Positions 7,276 through 17,754 of a stretch of 64,000 nucleotides of DNA are shown piece after piece (the stretch's first letter is position 1; each line of letters starts with the position of its first letter). The notes below the pieces were generated by a model. That model searched no databases and was not told the origin of the DNA. It saw nothing but the letters and a program-made list of their open reading frames with translations. Source of the stretch: Stutzerimonas kunmingensis (GTDB lineage Bacteria; Pseudomonadota; Gammaproteobacteria; Pseudomonadales; Pseudomonadaceae); NCBI RefSeq assembly GCF_002929225.1, contig NZ_PISM01000004.1, positions 992,001 to 1,056,000 on the forward strand, read 5' to 3'. The position numbers were made by a program, and so were the translations under genes.

Positions 7276-8490
7276 TTGAGCTCCATGGATTCACAGCGGC
7301 GCGTGGTTTCCGGCATGCGTCCCAGCGGCCGGCTTCATCTCGGTCATTACAACGGCGTATTGAAGAACTGGGTCAGGCTGCAGCACGAGTACGAGTGTTT
7401 CTTCTGCATCGTCGACTGGCACGCGCTGACCACCGACTACGAAAGCTCCGGCGAAATCTCGCAGAACATCATGGATATGGCGGTGGACTGGCTGGCTGCC
7501 GGCGTCAGTCCCAGTTCAGCGACGCTGTTCATCCAGTCACAGGTGCCGGAGCACGCCGAGCTGCACCTGCTGCTGTCGATGATCTGCCCACTGGGCTGGC
7601 TGGAGCGGGTGCCATCCTACAAGGAGCTGCAGCAGAATCTGCAGCACAAGGACCTGGATACCTATGGCTTCCTCGGATATCCACTGCTGCAGGCCGCGGA
7701 CATCCTGATCTATCGTGCCGGGCTGGTGCCGGTCGGCGCCGACCAGCTGCCGCATATCGAATTCGCCCGCGACGTGGCGCGACGTTTCAACCATCTCTAT
7801 GGCCGCGAAGCGGATTTCGAGGATAAGGCCGAAGCGGCGATCCGAAAGCTCGGCAAGAAGACCTCCAAGCTGTACGTCAGCCTGCGTAAGAGCTATCAGG
7901 AGCAAGGCGACGTCGAGGCGTTGAACACCGCCCGTGCGGTCATCAAGGAACAGCAGACCATCACCATCGGCGATCAGGAGCGGCTTTACGGCTACCTGGA
8001 AGGCTGCGGCAAGCTGCTGCTGCCGGAACCGCAGGCGCTGCTCGGCGAGCAACCGAAGATTTCCGGGCTCGATGGCGGCAAGATGGCCAAGTCCAACAGC
8101 AATGCGATCTACCTGCGTGATACGTCGAACGAGATCGAGGAGAAGATTCGCCGTATGCCCACCGATCCGGCCCGCGTGCATCGCAGCGACCCTGGTGAAC
8201 CGACGCGCTGCCCGGTGTGGCAGATGCATCTGGTGCACTCCGAAGAGGCCGTCTGCCAGTGGGCAGAGCAGGGTTGCCGCAGCGCCGGCATCGGCTGCCT
8301 GGAGTGCAAGGGGCCGCTGATCGACTCGATCAAGGCTGATCTGACACCCCTGCAGGAACGCGCGCTGGACTACGAGCAGAATCCCGACCTGGTCCGCAGC
8401 ATCCTCGCAGAAGGTGCGGAGCACGCTCGTGACGAGGCCCGTGAGACGCTGATCGAAGTTCGCCAGGCGATGGGCCTGAATTACCGCTGA
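7276..8490 (+). CDS. trpS: Tryptophan--tRNA ligase
   Basis: 404-residue class I aminoacyl-tRNA synthetase charging tRNA-Trp. The HIGH-type motif is LHLGHYNG (about residues 20-27) and the KMSKS-type motif is GGKMAKSNS (about 267-275). YGFLGYPLLQAADILIYRAG (~133-152) and VGADQLPHIE are family features. The C-terminal part contains an extra Cys-bearing stretch (GCRSAGIGCLECKGP). The likely start is TTG at 7276, six bases after AAGGAC; an in-frame ATG lies nine bases further on. It follows repeat copy B and precedes scpA. Confidence 0.93.
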   Translation: MSSMDSQRRVVSGMRPSGRLHLGHYNGVLKNWVRLQHEYECFFCIVDWHALTTDYESSGEISQNIMDMAVDWLAAGVSPSSATLFIQSQVPEHAELHLLLSMICPLGWLERVPSYKELQQNLQHKDLDTYGFLGYPLLQAADILIYRAGLVPVGADQLPHIEFARDVARRFNHLYGREADFEDKAEAAIRKLGKKTSKLYVSLRKSYQEQGDVEALNTARAVIKEQQTITIGDQERLYGYLEGCGKLLLPEPQALLGEQPKISGLDGGKMAKSNSNAIYLRDTSNEIEEKIRRMPTDPARVHRSDPGEPTRCPVWQMHLVHSEEAVCQWAEQGCRSAGIGCLECKGPLIDSIKADLTPLQERALDYEQNPDLVRSILAEGAEHARDEARETLIEVRQAMGLNYR

Positions 8491-8524
8491 GCGGCGCCTA
8501 AGCGGCCGGCTCCGAAGGATTTTC

Positions 8525-9346
8525 ATGCAGCACACCGAGTCCCCCAGTCCCGAAGCGATCCAGCCCGGCGAGCAGCTACGCCTGGCGCTGGTCTATGGCG
8601 AGGCGGTGACCGAGCTGCCGCTGGACCTCTACATTCCGCCGGATGCGCTGGAAGTCTTTCTCGAAGCCTTCGAAGGCCCGCTGGATCTTCTGCTCTACCT
8701 GATCCGCAAGCAGAACATCGACATCCTCGATATTCCGGTGGCCGAGATCACCCGGCAGTACATGGGTTACGTCGAGCTGATGAAATCGGTGCGCCTGGAG
8801 CTGGCCGCCGAGTATCTGGTGATGGCTGCGATGCTCGCCGAGATCAAGTCACGCATGCTGCTGCCGCGCTCGGCCGAGGTCGCCGAAGAAGAGGATGATC
8901 CGCGCGCCGAGCTGATCCGCCGGCTGCAGGAGTACGAACGTTTCAAGGCCGCCGCCGAAGACATCGACGAGCTGCCACGGGTCGGCCGCGACCTGCAGGT
9001 GCCGCGTCTCGATGCACCCGAGGCGCGGGCGCGCAAGCTGCTGCCGGAAGTCAGTCTGGAAGAGCTGCTGGTGTCGATGGCCGAAGTGCTGCGCCGCGCC
9101 GATATGTTCGAGAGTCACCAGGTCACCCGCGAAGCGCTGTCGACCCGCGAGCGCATGAGCGAAGTGCTCGAACGACTGAAGGACGGTGGTTTCGTCCCCT
9201 TCGTGACGCTGTTCCGCATCGAGGAAGGGCGACTCGGCGTGGTGGTGACCTTCATGGCTGTGCTCGAGCTGATCAAGGAGTCGCTGGTCGAGCTGGTGCA
9301 GAACGAACCCTTTGCGCCGATTCATGTGCGCAGCCGTACCGAATAG
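8525..9346 (+). CDS. scpA: Segregation and condensation protein A
   Basis: 273-residue kleisin subunit of the SMC-ScpAB condensin. FEGPLDLLLYLIRKQNIDIL near residues 49-68 is the diagnostic N-terminal Smc-neck-binding segment, preceded by an N-terminal extension of ~45 residues usual in pseudomonads. ITRQYMGYVELMKSVRLELA follows, then a charged linker and a C-terminal winged-helix segment (about 200-265). scpB starts 19 bases downstream, so the pair is an operon. The protein bridges SMC heads in the cytoplasm; the smc gene is not in this window. Confidence 0.92.
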   Translation: MQHTESPSPEAIQPGEQLRLALVYGEAVTELPLDLYIPPDALEVFLEAFEGPLDLLLYLIRKQNIDILDIPVAEITRQYMGYVELMKSVRLELAAEYLVMAAMLAEIKSRMLLPRSAEVAEEEDDPRAELIRRLQEYERFKAAAEDIDELPRVGRDLQVPRLDAPEARARKLLPEVSLEELLVSMAEVLRRADMFESHQVTREALSTRERMSEVLERLKDGGFVPFVTLFRIEEGRLGVVVTFMAVLELIKESLVELVQNEPFAPIHVRSRTE

Positions 9347-9365
9347 GCATTTGCAGGAGTCAATC

Positions 9366-10139
9366 GTGGACCTGTCCGATCCAAAGGATCTCGCTTCGCT
9401 GCTCGAAGCCTTTCTGCTCGCATCCGGCAAACCGCTCTCCCTGGAGCGCCTCGGCGAACTCTTCGAGGAAGCCGAGCGGCCGTCTTCGGCACAGCTGAAG
9501 AAGGCCCTCGAAGTGCTGGAAAAGTCCTGCAAGGGCCGCGCCTTTGAACTCAAGGAGGTCGCCAGCGGTTACCGCCTGCAGGTGCGTCAGCGCTTTTCGC
9601 CGTGGGTCGGTCGGCTCTGGGAAGAGCGTCCGCAGCGTTACTCCCGGGCGATGCTGGAAACCCTGGCGCTGATCGCCTATCGCCAGCCGATTACCCGTGG
9701 TGAGATCGAGGACATCCGCGGCGTCGCGGTTAACAGCCAGATCGTCAAGACGCTGCAGGAGCGCGAGTGGATTCGTGTGGTTGGCCATCGTGACGTGCCG
9801 GGACGCCCGGCGATGTTCGCCACTACCCGGCAGTTTCTCGACCATTTCAACCTGAAGAACCTCGATGAGCTGCCGCCACTCGCTGTATTGCGCGAGATGG
9901 AACCGGAGCTCCGTCCGATGCTAGACGACGAGGATGCCCCCGTGCCTGTCGCCTTGCAGGCGCGGGCCGATGAAGCTGCAGATGAGCCGCAGGCCCCGCT
10001 GCGTGAACAGACCAGCTTCCGCAGCCTGCTGGCCGAACTCGACGGCATGGAGCAGGGCCTGAAGACCGACTTCGACGATCTGCTGGAAGCCGAAGAGACA
10101 TCGGTAGACGAGCCGCGCGGAGACGAGCCCGCGCACTAA
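9366..10139 (+). CDS. scpB: Segregation and condensation protein B
   Basis: 257 residues, two winged-helix domains. SLLEAFLLASGKPLSLERLGELF lies in the first, and YSRAMLETLALIAYRQPITRGEIE followed by RGVAVNSQIVKTLQEREWI in the second, the family signature. An acidic C-terminal tail (about 190-257) is unconserved. The GTG at 9366 is chosen because GCAGGAG precedes it by seven bases and the protein then begins VDLSDPKDLASLLEAFLLA; longer versions start inside scpA. ScpB dimers stabilise ScpA on SMC. Confidence 0.9.
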   Translation: MDLSDPKDLASLLEAFLLASGKPLSLERLGELFEEAERPSSAQLKKALEVLEKSCKGRAFELKEVASGYRLQVRQRFSPWVGRLWEERPQRYSRAMLETLALIAYRQPITRGEIEDIRGVAVNSQIVKTLQEREWIRVVGHRDVPGRPAMFATTRQFLDHFNLKNLDELPPLAVLREMEPELRPMLDDEDAPVPVALQARADEAADEPQAPLREQTSFRSLLAELDGMEQGLKTDFDDLLEAEETSVDEPRGDEPAH

Positions 10140-10237
10140 GCGCCAAGCCACCCCAACCGGCGTACTCAGGCTCCTGGTTGCCGCTTCCACGCCGGCATCG
10201 CGTCGTATCCGAACGCCAACTGACCCTGGATGGTTTA

Positions 10238-10287
10238 TGGTTGTCTGAGCTTTCAACCAAGCGTTGAGCCCTTCAACCACAGTTGAA
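10238..10287. promoter_or_regulatory. Clustered TCAAC/GTTGA dyads upstream of edd (candidate operator)
   Basis: Dyads TCAAC-N5-GTTGA (10253-10267) and TTCAAC-N4-GTTGAA (10272-10287) lie 20 bases centre to centre, and TGGTTG-N10-CAACCA (10238-10259) overlaps the first. They end about 20 bases before the edd start. A canonical HexR site (TTGT…ACAA) was not found here. Spacing near two helical turns suggests a regulator site, or alternatively RNA hairpins in the 5' leader. Confidence 0.4.
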
Positions 10288-10307
10288 TTTTGCAGCAGGA
10301 GTGAGGC

Positions 10308-12133
<1,826 letters not shown>

Positions 12134-12137
<4 letters not shown>

Positions 12138-13096
12138 AGACGGCGCTGGTTGGAGATATTGGCGGTACCAATGCACGTTTCGCGCTGTGGCGCGACCAGC
12201 GAATCGAGCAGATTCGCGTGATTCCCACGGCCGACCATGCGCGGCCGGAGCTGGCGATCCTCGCGTACCTGAGTGAAGTCGATCAGCCGCTGGAAACCCT
12301 CGAGGCGGTGTGCCTGGCCTGTGCCGGGCCGGTCGGCGGCGATCTGTTTCGCTTCACCAACAACCATTGGCAGCTGAGCCGCGAAGCCTTCTGCCGCGAG
12401 CTGGGTGTGAAGGAGCTGTTGCTAATCAACGACTTCACCGCCATGGCCCTCGGCATGACGCGGCTGCACGATGGTGAGCGCATCACGGTTTGCGATGGCG
12501 AGCCTGAACCGGGGCGGCCGCGGCTGGTCATAGGGCCCGGCACCGGGCTCGGAGTCGCCGGATTGCTGCCACTGTCTGGCGGCGGTTGGCGCGCCTTGCC
12601 GGGCGAGGGCGGGCATATCTGCCTTCCCGTCGGCAGCGAGCGCGAGGCGGCGATCTGGGCGCATCTGCATCGTTCGCTCGGCCATGTAAATGCCGAGGCA
12701 GTGCTCAGCGGTCCAGGGCTGCTGACGCTCTACCGCGCATGCTGCGCGCTGGATGGACAGCAGGTGGCGCTCGATTCGCCCGCAGCTATCACCAAGGCCG
12801 CGCTGGCCGGCGATGCCTACGCCGCGGCGGTGCTGGAGCAGTTCTGCCGCTGGTTGGGGCGTATCGTCGGCGATAACGTGCTGACCCTCGGTGCCCGCGG
12901 CGGCGTTTACATCGTCGGTGGCGTGGTGCCGCGTTTCGCCGAGATGTTCCTGCGCAGCGGTTTCAGCGAGGCGTTGCGTGAGAAGGGGCAGATGAGCCGC
13001 TATTTCGATCGCCTGCCGGTCTGGCTGGTGACCGCGCCGTATCCGGGCCTCGAGGGCGCGGGCGTGGCATTGCAACCGTTGTTGGAGGGAGCCTAG
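12134..13096 (+). CDS. glk: Glucokinase
   Basis: 320-residue ROK-unrelated bacterial glucokinase (Glk family), phosphorylating glucose with ATP. Motifs: [14 protein letters not shown] (phosphate 1, residues 6-19), [12 protein letters not shown] (~95-106), [11 protein letters not shown] (~135-145) and the [17 protein letters not shown] block (~155-171) containing sugar-contacting residues. The start is GTG at 12134, inside the edd stop. It supplies glucose-6-phosphate for the Entner-Doudoroff route after uptake by the Gts transporter encoded downstream. Confidence 0.94.
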
Positions 13097-13152
13097 GCTG
13101 CGACATGACGGGTCGACGGGTGACCCCATAACAACAAGAAAAGGGACGTGAC

Positions 13153-13887
13153 GTGAGCCAAGCAGGTAAGAACATCCTTCTGGTCGATGACGATCAGGAA
13201 ATCCGCGAACTGTTGCAGACCTACCTCAGCCGCTCGGGCTTTCATGTGCGCGGCGTGCCGGACGGCGGGCAGTTTCGCGCGGCGCTGTGTGCCGAGCCGG
13301 CCGATCTGGTGATTCTCGACGTGATGCTGCCCGACGAGGACGGCTTCAGCCTGTGCCGCTGGATTCGCCAGCACGAGCGGTTGGCTTCGATGCCGATCAT
13401 CATGCTCACCGCCAGCTCCGACGAGGCCGATCGGGTCGTCGGCCTGGAGCTGGGCGCCGACGACTACCTGGGTAAGCCGTTCAGCCCGCGCGAATTGCTC
13501 GCGCGGATCAAGGCACTGCTGCGACGCGTCAGCTTCGCCCAGGAGCGCGGCAGCGACGTGCTGGCCTTCGATGAGTGGCGCCTGGACATGATCAGCCACC
13601 GCCTGTTCCACGCCGACGGCGAGGAGGTCTTTCTCTCCGGCGCCGATTTCGCCCTGCTCAAGCTGTTTCTCGATCATCCGCAGCAGATCCTCGACCGCGA
13701 CACCATCGCCAACGCCACCCGTGGTCGCGAGGTGATGCCGCTGGAGCGTATCGTCGACATGGCGGTCAGTCGCCTGCGCCAGCGCCTGCGCGACACCGGC
13801 AAGTCGCCGCGGCTGATACGCACGGTACGTGGCAGCGGTTACTTGTTGGCTACCCAGGTGACGCCGCACCATGAATCTGCGCACTGA
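13153..13887 (+). CDS. gltR: GltR-type OmpR-family response regulator
   Basis: 244 residues. The receiver domain has DDD at 12-14, phosphoacceptor Asp56 (VILDVMLPDEDG), Thr86 and Lys108 (LGKPFSPREL). The winged-helix effector is at ~140-236 (FLSGADFALLKLFLDH; MAVSRLRQRLRDTGK). The GTG start at 13153 is preceded by AAGGGA. The gene sits between glk and the sensor kinase, overlapping the latter by 17 bases, in the order known for the P. aeruginosa/P. putida GltR-GtrS glucose-uptake system. The likely targets are the gts operon and edd/glk. Confidence 0.88.
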   Translation: MSQAGKNILLVDDDQEIRELLQTYLSRSGFHVRGVPDGGQFRAALCAEPADLVILDVMLPDEDGFSLCRWIRQHERLASMPIIMLTASSDEADRVVGLELGADDYLGKPFSPRELLARIKALLRRVSFAQERGSDVLAFDEWRLDMISHRLFHADGEEVFLSGADFALLKLFLDHPQQILDRDTIANATRGREVMPLERIVDMAVSRLRQRLRDTGKSPRLIRTVRGSGYLLATQVTPHHESAH

Positions 13888-15322
13888 GCGGGGGCGCCTG
13901 CGGCTGGTGCCACGTTCGCTGCTCGGACGGATGCTGTTGCTGACCCTGCTGGCGGTGTTGCTGGCCCAGGGGCTTTCGAGCCTGATCTGGCTGTCCCAGC
14001 TACGCGCCAGCCAGATGGAAGGCTTGCTCACCAGCGCCCGCAGTCTGGCGCAGTCGATGGCGGCCAGCGTCAGCTACTTCCGTTCGCTGCCGCTGGGCTA
14101 TCGCCCATTGGTGCTCGATCAGTTGCGCAGCATGGGCGGTACACGTTTCTTCGTGTCGCTCAACGACAAGCCGCTGGACATGGAGATCCTCCCGGAAACG
14201 CCGCGCAAGCGTGCTGTCCTGCATGAGGTGGAGCAGATATTGCGCCAGCGTTTGGGCGGCGCGGTGGACCTGAACATCGAGTTCGTCAGCCCCGATGACC
14301 TGCGCATCTTCAACAGCGGCATCACGCTCGATGAGTTGCCGCGCTCCTGGGCGCACTACGCGCTGGGCCTTGAACCACTGTCACCGCCGGTGCTGGTGAC
14401 GCAGATCCAGATCGCCCCGCAGGAATGGCTCTATCTGGCCTCGCTGATGCCGGCTCCCTACGTCAGCCTGGAGGACGAGGGGCTGCCGGCCCAGCAGTTG
14501 TGGTTCATCGTGCTCACCAGCGCCTTTCTGCTGCTGTTCATCGGCCTGCTGGTGCGCTGGCAGAGCCGGCCGCTGAAGCGCCTGGCCAAGGCGGCGCGGG
14601 AGTTGTCGCTGGGCGCCGAGGTGCAGCCGCTGACCGAGGCCGGCGCCAGCGAGATCGTCGAGGTGAGCCGTGCCTTCAACAACATGCGCCAGCGCATCAG
14701 TCGCTACCTGACCGAGCGAGGCCAATTGTTCAGCGCGATTTCCCATGACCTGCGCACGCCCATCACGCGGCTGCGTCTGCGTGTCGAGCTGCTGGAAGAT
14801 GAAGCCCAGCAGATCAAGTTCACCCGTGACCTCGACGAGCTGGAGCTGCTGGTCAAGGGCGCACTGCAATGCGTGAAGGACACCGACATCCACGAGAACA
14901 TCGAGGCGGTGGATCTAAATCTGCTGCTCGAGCATATCGTCGAGCCCTATCAGGCCTGCGACCAGACCCGCGTGACCCTTGACGGCCGGGCTTCGGCACC
15001 TTATCCGGGCAAACCGCTGGCTCTCAAGCGCTGCATCGGTAATTTGCTGGACAATGCCCTGAAGTACGGTGAGCGCGCCCACCTGCATGTCGAGGACGGC
15101 AAGGAGTCGCTGGTGCTGCACGTCGATGACGAGGGCCCGGGCGTGCCCGAGCAGCGTCTTGAGCATGTCTTCGAACCCCACGTGCGGCTCTCGGGGCAGC
15201 AGCAGGGCTACGGGCTGGGGCTCGGTATCGCACGGAATATCGCCCACGCCCACGGTGGCGAACTGAGCATGCGCAATCTGCAGCAGGGAGGGCTGAGGGT
15301 GACGCTGACCTTGCCGCGCTGA
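13871..15322 (+). CDS. gtrS: GtrS/GltS-type sensor histidine kinase for glucose uptake genes
   Basis: 483 residues. Membrane helices lie at about 19-40 and 209-229, enclosing a ~165-residue periplasmic domain. Then come HAMP (~230-280), a phosphoacceptor His292 in FSAISHDLRTPITRLRLR, and a HATPase_c domain with CIGNLLDNALKYGE, DEGPGV and GYGLGLGIARN. It is partnered with GltR by gene overlap. The pseudomonad homologue responds to 2-ketogluconate or 6-phosphogluconate; ligand identity here is inferred from position only. Confidence 0.88.
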   Translation: MNLRTERGRLRLVPRSLLGRMLLLTLLAVLLAQGLSSLIWLSQLRASQMEGLLTSARSLAQSMAASVSYFRSLPLGYRPLVLDQLRSMGGTRFFVSLNDKPLDMEILPETPRKRAVLHEVEQILRQRLGGAVDLNIEFVSPDDLRIFNSGITLDELPRSWAHYALGLEPLSPPVLVTQIQIAPQEWLYLASLMPAPYVSLEDEGLPAQQLWFIVLTSAFLLLFIGLLVRWQSRPLKRLAKAARELSLGAEVQPLTEAGASEIVEVSRAFNNMRQRISRYLTERGQLFSAISHDLRTPITRLRLRVELLEDEAQQIKFTRDLDELELLVKGALQCVKDTDIHENIEAVDLNLLLEHIVEPYQACDQTRVTLDGRASAPYPGKPLALKRCIGNLLDNALKYGERAHLHVEDGKESLVLHVDDEGPGVPEQRLEHVFEPHVRLSGQQQGYGLGLGIARNIAHAHGGELSMRNLQQGGLRVTLTLPR

Positions 15323-15339
15323 TCTGGCTCAGTGCACCT

Positions 15340-15397
15340 CGTTACGATCGCTGCGGCTTTGTAACGGCTCTGTGACCATCGCCCATCCCTTCGTTAC
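15340..15397. promoter_or_regulatory. CGTTAC/GTAACG dyad plus third half-site upstream of gtsA
   Basis: CGTTAC at 15340-15345 and GTAACG at 15361-15366 form a 6-bp inverted repeat with 15 bases between; another CGTTAC lies at 15392-15397. They are 85-140 bases before gtsA and just after the sensor kinase gene. A GltR site is the natural guess, but I know no consensus to test it against. Confidence 0.35.
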
Positions 15398-15480
15398 CCA
15401 GTGTCCATTTCCCTGCGCATAGACTCGGTCCATCGCAAGCGACCATGACTTGCCGGATAAAAACAAGAAGGTGCCTCTAC

Positions 15481-16728
15481 ATGAACGCGATCCATCGTCT
15501 CGCTCTTTCCGTTTCCCTTGCCCTGCCATTGCTCGCCCATGCCGGCGAGGTCGAAGTTCTACACTGGTGGACCTCCGGCGGTGAAAAGCGCGCGGCCGAT
15601 ACCCTGCAGAAGCTGGTCGAGCAGAAAGGCCATACCTGGAAGGACTTCGCCGTCGCCGGCGGTGGTGGCGAGGCTGCCATGACCGTACTGAAGACCCGCG
15701 CCGTTTCCGGCAACCCGCCGTCCGCCGCACAGATCAAGGGCCCGGACATCCAGGAGTGGGGCGAACTCGGCCTGCTCGCCAATCTCGATGACACCGCCAA
15801 GGCAGAACGCTGGGACGAGATGCTGCCCGAGCAGGTGCGCAAGATCATGCAGTACGACGGTTCCTATGTGGCCGTCCCGGTCAACGTACACCGGGTCAAC
15901 TGGCTGTGGATCAACCCGGAGGTGTTCGAGAAGGCCGGCGCCACGCCGCCGAAGACCCTCGACGAGTTCTTCGCCGCGGCCGACAAGCTCAAGGCTGCCG
16001 GCTTCATTCCGGTTGCCCACGGCGGCCAGCCCTGGCAGGACGGCACCGTGTTCGAGGGTTTTGTACTGAGCATTCTCGGCCCGGACGACTATCACAAGGC
16101 CTTCGTCGAGCTGGATAACGACACCCTGACCGGCGACAAGATGGTTCAGGCCTTCACCGCACTGAAGAAGTTGCGCGACTACATCGACGCCGACGCGGCC
16201 GGGCGCGAATGGAACCGTGCCACCGGCATGGTCATCGACGGCAAGGCCGGCATGCAGATTATGGGCGACTGGGCCAAGAGCGAGTTCACCGCCGCCAACA
16301 AGGTGGCTGGCGAGGACTACCAGTGCCTGCCGTTCCCCGGCACCCAGGGCAGTTTTGCCTTTAATATCGATTCGCTGGCCATGTTCAAGCTCAGCAACGA
16401 TGACAACCGCAAGGCTCAGGAAGACCTGGCGCGCACGGTGCTGGAACCGGAATTCCAGACCTTCTTCAATCAGAACAAGGGCTCTATCCCGGTTCGTCAG
16501 GACCAGGACATGAGCGAGTTCGACGCCTGCGCCCAGCAGTCGATGACCGACTTCAAGGAGGCCGCCAAGGGCAGCGGCCTGCAGCCCAGCCTGACCCATG
16601 GCATGGCGGCTTCGAGCTATGTGCAGGGCGCGGTGTTCGACGTCGTCACCAACTTCTTCAACGACCCCAAGGCCGACCCGCAAAAGGCGGCCAAGCAACT
16701 GGCGGCGGCGATCCAGGCCGTGCAGTAA
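15481..16728 (+). CDS. gtsA: Glucose/mannose ABC transporter substrate-binding protein
   Basis: 415 residues. A signal peptide ([21 protein letters not shown]) leads into a periplasmic sugar-binding protein of the family-1 solute-binding type: [85 protein letters not shown]. This matches the pseudomonad GtsA/GltB glucose binder. The ATG at 15481 is chosen for the clean signal peptide; an upstream in-frame ATG adds 12 unlikely residues. It is the first gene of gtsABCD-porin. Confidence 0.92.
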   Translation: MNAIHRLALSVSLALPLLAHAGEVEVLHWWTSGGEKRAADTLQKLVEQKGHTWKDFAVAGGGGEAAMTVLKTRAVSGNPPSAAQIKGPDIQEWGELGLLANLDDTAKAERWDEMLPEQVRKIMQYDGSYVAVPVNVHRVNWLWINPEVFEKAGATPPKTLDEFFAAADKLKAAGFIPVAHGGQPWQDGTVFEGFVLSILGPDDYHKAFVELDNDTLTGDKMVQAFTALKKLRDYIDADAAGREWNRATGMVIDGKAGMQIMGDWAKSEFTAANKVAGEDYQCLPFPGTQGSFAFNIDSLAMFKLSNDDNRKAQEDLARTVLEPEFQTFFNQNKGSIPVRQDQDMSEFDACAQQSMTDFKEAAKGSGLQPSLTHGMAASSYVQGAVFDVVTNFFNDPKADPQKAAKQLAAAIQAVQ

Positions 16729-16734
16729 CGCTGA

Positions 16735-16800
16735 GGGCGGACCGTTCCGCCCGCTTCCCGAAACGTTCGTCCCGGCACAGGCCTCGGTCTGTGCCGCGGG
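16735..16800 (+). other. Two intercistronic hairpins between gtsA and gtsB
   Basis: GGGCGGA-CCGT-TCCGCCC at 16735-16752 is a perfect 7-bp stem. GGCACAG/CTGTGCC (16774-16780 and 16789-16795), flanked by CCC and GGG, forms a second. Neither is followed by a T-run, so they look like mRNA-stabilising or attenuating structures rather than terminators. This is common after a binding-protein gene that must be expressed above its permeases. Confidence 0.6.
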
Positions 16801-16836
16801 CGACGACATCCCCGATTTCCATGAGGGATCACACCC

Positions 16837-17754
16837 ATGAGCTCCATCGCGCTTCAAGCCAGGCCTGCCAAAGCCTCGCCGCTCGACGCCCTGCAGCGCT
16901 GGCTGCCCAAGCTGGTTCTGGCGCCGAGCATGCTGATCGTACTGGTCGGCTTCTACGCCTACATCGGCTGGACCTTCCTGCTCTCGTTCACCAACTCACG
17001 CTTCATGCCCAGCTACAAATGGGCCGGCCTGCAGCAGTACGAGCGCCTGTGGGACAACGATCGCTGGTGGGTCGCCAGCCAGAACCTGCTGGTGTTCGGT
17101 GGCATGTTCATCGCCATCAGTCTGCTGATCGGCGTGGTGCTCGCCGTACTGCTGGACCAGCGCATTCGCCGCGAAGGGCTCATCCGCACCATCTACCTGT
17201 ACCCCATGGCGCTGTCGATGATCGTCACCGGCACCGCCTGGCAGTGGCTGCTCAATCCCGGCCTGGGCCTGGACAAGTTGCTGCGCGACTGGGGCTGGGA
17301 AGGCTTTCGCTTCGACTGGTTGGTCGATCCGGATCGGGTCATCTATTGCCTGGTGATCGCCGCGGTGTGGCAGGCCTCGGGCTTCGTCATGGCGCTGTTT
17401 CTCGCCGGTCTGCGCAGCGTCGATCAGTCGATCATCCGCGCCGCCCAGGTGGATGGTGCGAGCCTGCCGACCATCTACCTGCGCATCGTGCTGCCGAGCC
17501 TGCGCCCGGTGTTCTTCAGTGCCTTGATGATTCTGGCCCATATCGCGATCAAGAGCTTCGACCTGGTCGCGGCGATGACTGCCGGTGGTCCGGGGTATTC
17601 CAGCGATCTGCCGGCGATGTTCATGTACGCCCATACCTTCACCCGTGGCCAGATGGGCCTGGGTGCGGCGAGCGCCATGCTGATGCTCGGCGCGGTGATG
17701 GCGATCATCGTGCCTTATCTGTACTCCGAGCTAAGGAACAAGCGCCATGTCTGA
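16837..17754 (+). CDS. gtsB: Sugar ABC transporter permease GtsB
   Basis: 305-residue inner-membrane permease of the MalF/UgpA class. N-terminal cytoplasmic residues 1-27 are followed by six hydrophobic segments starting near 28-50 (LAPSMLIVLVGFYAYIGWTF). The coupling EAA-like loop is RAAQVDGASLPTIYLRIVLP (~204-223). It pairs with GtsC to form the glucose channel energised by the ATPase GtsD. Its 3' end overlaps gtsC by 8 bases. Confidence 0.9.
   Translation: MSSIALQARPAKASPLDALQRWLPKLVLAPSMLIVLVGFYAYIGWTFLLSFTNSRFMPSYKWAGLQQYERLWDNDRWWVASQNLLVFGGMFIAISLLIGVVLAVLLDQRIRREGLIRTIYLYPMALSMIVTGTAWQWLLNPGLGLDKLLRDWGWEGFRFDWLVDPDRVIYCLVIAAVWQASGFVMALFLAGLRSVDQSIIRAAQVDGASLPTIYLRIVLPSLRPVFFSALMILAHIAIKSFDLVAAMTAGGPGYSSDLPAMFMYAHTFTRGQMGLGAASAMLMLGAVMAIIVPYLYSELRNKRHV

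Noticed and set aside
10140-10307. HexR operator before edd
   Set aside because: No TTGT-N7/8-ACAA palindrome could be found; only the TCAAC/GTTGA dyads are reported.
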